DNA from: Candidatus Zophobacter franzmannii
GTDB taxonomy: Bacteria > Cloacimonadota > Cloacimonadia > Cloacimonadales > JAFGVF01
Assembly (NCBI GenBank): GCA_030765245.1
Contig: JAVCCX010000041.1
Location: forward strand, 1 to 8,597
Reading direction: 5' to 3'
Length of the DNA: 8,597 nucleotides
Shown here: positions 6,329-8,597 of the stretch, in pieces
Numbering within the stretch: the first letter of the stretch is position 1
Layout: each line of letters opens with the position of its first letter
Notes under the pieces: generated by a model
What the model saw: only the letters and a program-made list of their open reading frames with translations
Database searches by the model: none
What the model was told of the DNA's origin: nothing
Position numbers and translations under genes: made by a program

Positions 6329-7012
6329 TTAATAAGCGATACTGATATTCAGCATTGGAGTCTGATAATCATACATTGAAACACTGGTTTTCAGATTATG
6401 CTGACGGATTATTAAGAGATCAATACAACTTGCAAGACGATTAACTATCAATAAACCTGCTGCTAAACTGGCATAATCATCGTAATCTAATGACTTCTTG
6501 CGATAAGTAGTATACTTTGACCTTCTGTCAGTAGCTGACCACTGCCAAGCCATATCATCTTGATACATATTCTCGTCAATGTAGTCTTGTCTGGCTACAC
6601 TATCTGTTTGATATCTGGCATTTGCAGTAGCTACAACCATTGCATTGTAACCTCGAGCATCAAATCCACTATGATTATACTTACCAATATCAGTTAAGTA
6701 TTGTGTATCATGAGTCATGTTAGGTATGCCGGCAAATCTAACAGCATAGTTAAAGGCTTTATCTGTTAACAAGTCGGACTCTTCTGAATAATAGAAGAAT
6801 CCTGTCCAAAGAGCAACATCAGCAATAATCTTAGCATAGCCTCTATTATAACCTTGTGATACTTCACCCCAGCCCGGTAAGATAATTGATTTTATAACAG
6901 GTGGTACTTTTGCAATTATACCTGCATTTAATCCACTTAGAGTAATAGTAATAAGGGCAATTATCAGTACGAGTTTTTTAGAACCTGTGAGTATAAACAA
7001 TGTTAACTCCAT
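6329..7012 (-). CDS. Paralogous envelope protein, third of the tandem trio, unknown function
   Basis: About 227 aa, unrecognised, clearly related to the two genes before it. Residues 12-30 ('KKLVLIIALITITLSGLNA') look like a signal peptide, here preceded by 11 extra residues. The shared motif is 'IILPGWGEVSQGY' (43-55), followed by a membrane segment (about 60-75, ending 'FFYYSEE'). A Tyr/Asp-rich middle contains 'WQW' (156-158). The C-terminal helix is 'YASLAAGLLIVNRLASCIDLL' in outline, with N191 and S195 conserved. The ATG at 7012 lies inside the previous gene (35-nt overlap) with only a weak ribosome site. TTG at 7000 has GGAG 6 nt upstream and may be the true start (223 aa). It ends in an aromatic residue, as do its paralogs. 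Last gene of the operon. Confidence 0.75.
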   Translation of the reverse strand: MELTLFILTGSKKLVLIIALITITLSGLNAGIIAKVPPVIKSIILPGWGEVSQGYNRGYAKIIADVALWTGFFYYSEESDLLTDKAFNYAVRFAGIPNMTHDTQYLTDIGKYNHSGFDARGYNAMVVATANARYQTDSVARQDYIDENMYQDDMAWQWSATDRRSKYTTYRKKSLDYDDYASLAAGLLIVNRLASCIDLLIIRQHNLKTSVSMYDYQTPMLNISIAY

Positions 7013-7649
7013 TTTTCACATAGTCCGGCTGGATGTTAAAGTTATTCAGTTTAGAGAGACCATCTTTATGAGGACGAGTTGCAATAACAGTTTGAATGAC
7101 ACTTACGAGATGATTTATTACAAGTCCACTTATTGCTAAGTTTTTGTATACACCATAGCTTTGCTTCTTCTTTCTAATATCTCTGTATTTCATCCAATCT
7201 GTTCTATTTCCCCAATCCCAACTTTCAGAACCATGGAAGGTATGTTCATTAACATAATCCTCATAACCTTGGGGATCATTGTTGTAGATTAGATAGTAAT
7301 TTCTAGCGCTTAGAATTCGTGATTCATTATATATCTCACTTGATGAATAGTTGTGCATAGCCTGATACAACTCACTTTCACTCCCGGTAGAAACTCCAGT
7401 GTTAGCATAAGCAAATTGCTTATAGTTTTTCTCTTGCCAATCAACTTCATTTGAAAGCCTGAAAATAGATAGTACTAGTGCAAGTTCTGTAGCAAGAAAT
7501 ACACTGCTTGTTGTCTTCTGGCCAATGTACATTTGACCTGCACCCGGAACGACTGCAGACATCAGAACCGCTTTTGCTCTAGAGTATTCCTGAGCATATC
7601 CAATTACAATAAATGTAATTATGATTAGCGTCAGAATTGCTTTCTTCAT
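6978..7649 (-). CDS. Paralogous envelope protein, second of the tandem trio, unknown function
   Basis: A 223-aa exported protein of unknown function. The signal peptide covers about 1-20, ending '..GYAQ'. The family motif 'SAVVPGAGQMYIGQ' (31-44) follows at once, then a hydrophobic helix (about 48-63). The motif resembles the Gly/Pro-Tyr turns of TM2 and DUF5683 proteins, but that is similarity by eye. The middle is rich in Tyr, Asn and Ser with 'WDWGNRTDW' (144-152). A basic stretch, 'YRDIRKKKQSY' (155-165), leads into the helix 'ISGLVINHLVSVIQTV' (173-188) with the shared N179-H-x-x-S183. It ends '..VNIVYTHRF', a final Phe as often seen in outer-membrane proteins. AGAGG lies 9 nt before the ATG (7649-7647), within the end of the previous gene, which stops 3 nt earlier. 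Probably translationally coupled. Confidence 0.85.
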   Translation of the reverse strand: MKKAILTLIIITFIVIGYAQEYSRAKAVLMSAVVPGAGQMYIGQKTTSSVFLATELALVLSIFRLSNEVDWQEKNYKQFAYANTGVSTGSESELYQAMHNYSSSEIYNESRILSARNYYLIYNNDPQGYEDYVNEHTFHGSESWDWGNRTDWMKYRDIRKKKQSYGVYKNLAISGLVINHLVSVIQTVIATRPHKDGLSKLNNFNIQPDYVKNGVNIVYTHRF

Positions 7650-7652
7650 AAT

Positions 7653-8528
7653 TTAGAACCTCTTTGTAAGGTAAACGAATGGAGTCAGCTGACTGTTACG
7701 CTGGGTTACACAATAGTTAAGTTTAATATCGTTTGCAACTAAGTTTTCAGTGTTATGTTTTATGGTTAATCTAACAGCATCTGCAGCACTTAACATATGA
7801 TTCAGGATGATACCAAAACCGACTAATGAAGCCTTATCATACTCATCTTCTGCATCAGCTCGCATTTGGATGAATTCTGATCTGAGCTTTGAATATCTCT
7901 CATCTGATGGCCATGTATCGTCGCCATTCATAACTTCGTTTCCGGTCCAATGATAATCAGCAGCTTCTCCATCACCTAAGAATTCAGGTGTTACTTCTTC
8001 CCCTGCGGCATTCATGGCATAAGTTTCATACCAGTCATTCCAACCGAAAACATACTTATCGTACTTAGCAATATCTTCATAGAAATGTTGTGTATTGTCA
8101 TCATCCAATCTCCAGAAAGTATCATCATATACATCATGTAGATACTTGTCTTTCAATATTGGTTCTATATCATGTTGCTGGTCCCTATTGTAATTCTGGT
8201 CTGCATATTTTTCATAGTCATCAGTAGCTTTATCACCTTCACTTCTGAAATAGATATATCCAGCCCAGAGACCAATTTCTAAAACAGGCCAAATGTAAGA
8301 AGTTACTGAACGGCTATCAGCATAAAAGTTACCTGCACCCGGGATTAACATCGACATTGCCATTGCTAATCTTGCATCTTTCCTACTGGTATTGATTTTT
8401 ATTACATCACCTTGCATCAAAATGTCTACTTCAGAAGGTCCTTCAGTGTTAGGAGTAAAATCATACTCCTGAGCTAATGCAATAAGTGTTATGCTTAGTG
8501 CTAATATTAGTGTAACCCATTTTTTCAT
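7653..8528 (-). CDS. Paralogous envelope protein, first and longest of the tandem trio, unknown function
   Basis: A 291-aa exported protein, not recognised by function. The signal peptide is about 1-20, ending '..IALAQ'. A polar linker leads to the family motif 'SMLIPGAGNFYADSRS' (59-74) and a hydrophobic helix (about 77-94). Residues 96-232 are acidic and aromatic, with 'DDTFWRLDDDN' (135-145), 'WNDWYETY' (163-170) and no Cys. This is longer than in the two paralogs and accounts for the size difference. The shared C-terminal helix 'VGFGIILNHMLSAADAV' (236-252) has N243-H-x-x-S247. The only Cys is C273, and the end is '..FVYLTKRF'. The ATG (8528-8526) follows the stop of the upstream gene by 10 nt, with a modest GAGGA ribosome site overlapping that stop. 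It could bind the envelope through its two hydrophobic helices. Confidence 0.87.
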   Translation of the reverse strand: MKKWVTLILALSITLIALAQEYDFTPNTEGPSEVDILMQGDVIKINTSRKDARLAMAMSMLIPGAGNFYADSRSVTSYIWPVLEIGLWAGYIYFRSEGDKATDDYEKYADQNYNRDQQHDIEPILKDKYLHDVYDDTFWRLDDDNTQHFYEDIAKYDKYVFGWNDWYETYAMNAAGEEVTPEFLGDGEAADYHWTGNEVMNGDDTWPSDERYSKLRSEFIQMRADAEDEYDKASLVGFGIILNHMLSAADAVRLTIKHNTENLVANDIKLNYCVTQRNSQLTPFVYLTKRF

Positions 8529-8538
8529 AAATATTTCC

Positions 8539-8597
8539 TCACTTCTCTATTGCAAATTTTATCTTCTTTGTACTTTTACCATCTTTCAGGATACAGA
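8539..8597 (-). CDS. C-terminal tail of an unknown gene (partial)
   Basis: A frame open from the window edge reads '..CILKDGKSTKKIKFAIEK' and stops at TGA 8541-8539. It is read in the same direction as the trio and ends 10 nt before the first of them, where its stop overlaps the GAGGA ribosome site. That arrangement is typical of an operon, so the stretch is probably the true end of an upstream gene. Eighteen residues are too few to identify a family. Confidence 0.5.
   Translation of the reverse strand, partial: CILKDGKSTKKIKFAIEK

Overview
The window is AT-rich and gene-dense and looks like the chromosome of a Gram-negative bacterium. Four of the proteins carry Sec-type signal peptides, some cleaving after an 'AQ' or 'SA' end. 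The kinase has an 'ETAHQFGTP' H-box of the type common in Bacteroidetes-like (FCB-group) sensor kinases. A low-GC FCB-type lineage such as Cloacimonadota fits the overall feel, but this is inference from protein style, not a match. No phage, transposon, CRISPR or RNA genes were seen.

Bases 1-3912 (+ strand) form a compact housekeeping operon: the 3' end of polA (DNA polymerase I), mazG (NTP pyrophosphohydrolase), a membrane histidine kinase, and nnr (bifunctional NAD(P)HX epimerase/dehydratase). The gaps are 15 nt, then a 62-nt overlap, then a 1-nt overlap, so the genes are probably co-transcribed and translationally coupled. polA, mazG and nnr serve DNA repair synthesis, removal of non-canonical NTPs and repair of damaged NAD(P)H. 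The kinase is an orphan here (no response regulator) and its extracytoplasmic part is a tandem duplication.

Bases 3913-4838 hold a frameshifted remnant of a small minus-strand gene, a 73-aa TM2-domain protein (minus strand) with a good sigma70-type promoter, and about 470 nt of non-coding DNA with several short repeats. One of these is a 17-bp direct repeat of the start region of the next gene.

Bases 4839-6284 carry two single-gene plus-strand units: an unrecognised 257-aa exported protein with a C-terminal membrane segment, followed by a clear terminator, and a 110-aa membrane protein related to the YjgN/DUF898 type, made of two 50-residue repeats. A strong hairpin at 6255-6284 ends this unit and faces the minus-strand operon.

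Bases 6329-8597 are a minus-strand operon, read from right to left: the C-terminal tail of an unknown gene, then three adjacent paralogous envelope proteins (291, 223 and about 227 aa). They share a signal peptide, an early 'PGxG' motif next to a hydrophobic segment, and a C-terminal 'N(H/R)-x-x-S' helix. This tandem family is the least explained and most interesting part of the window.
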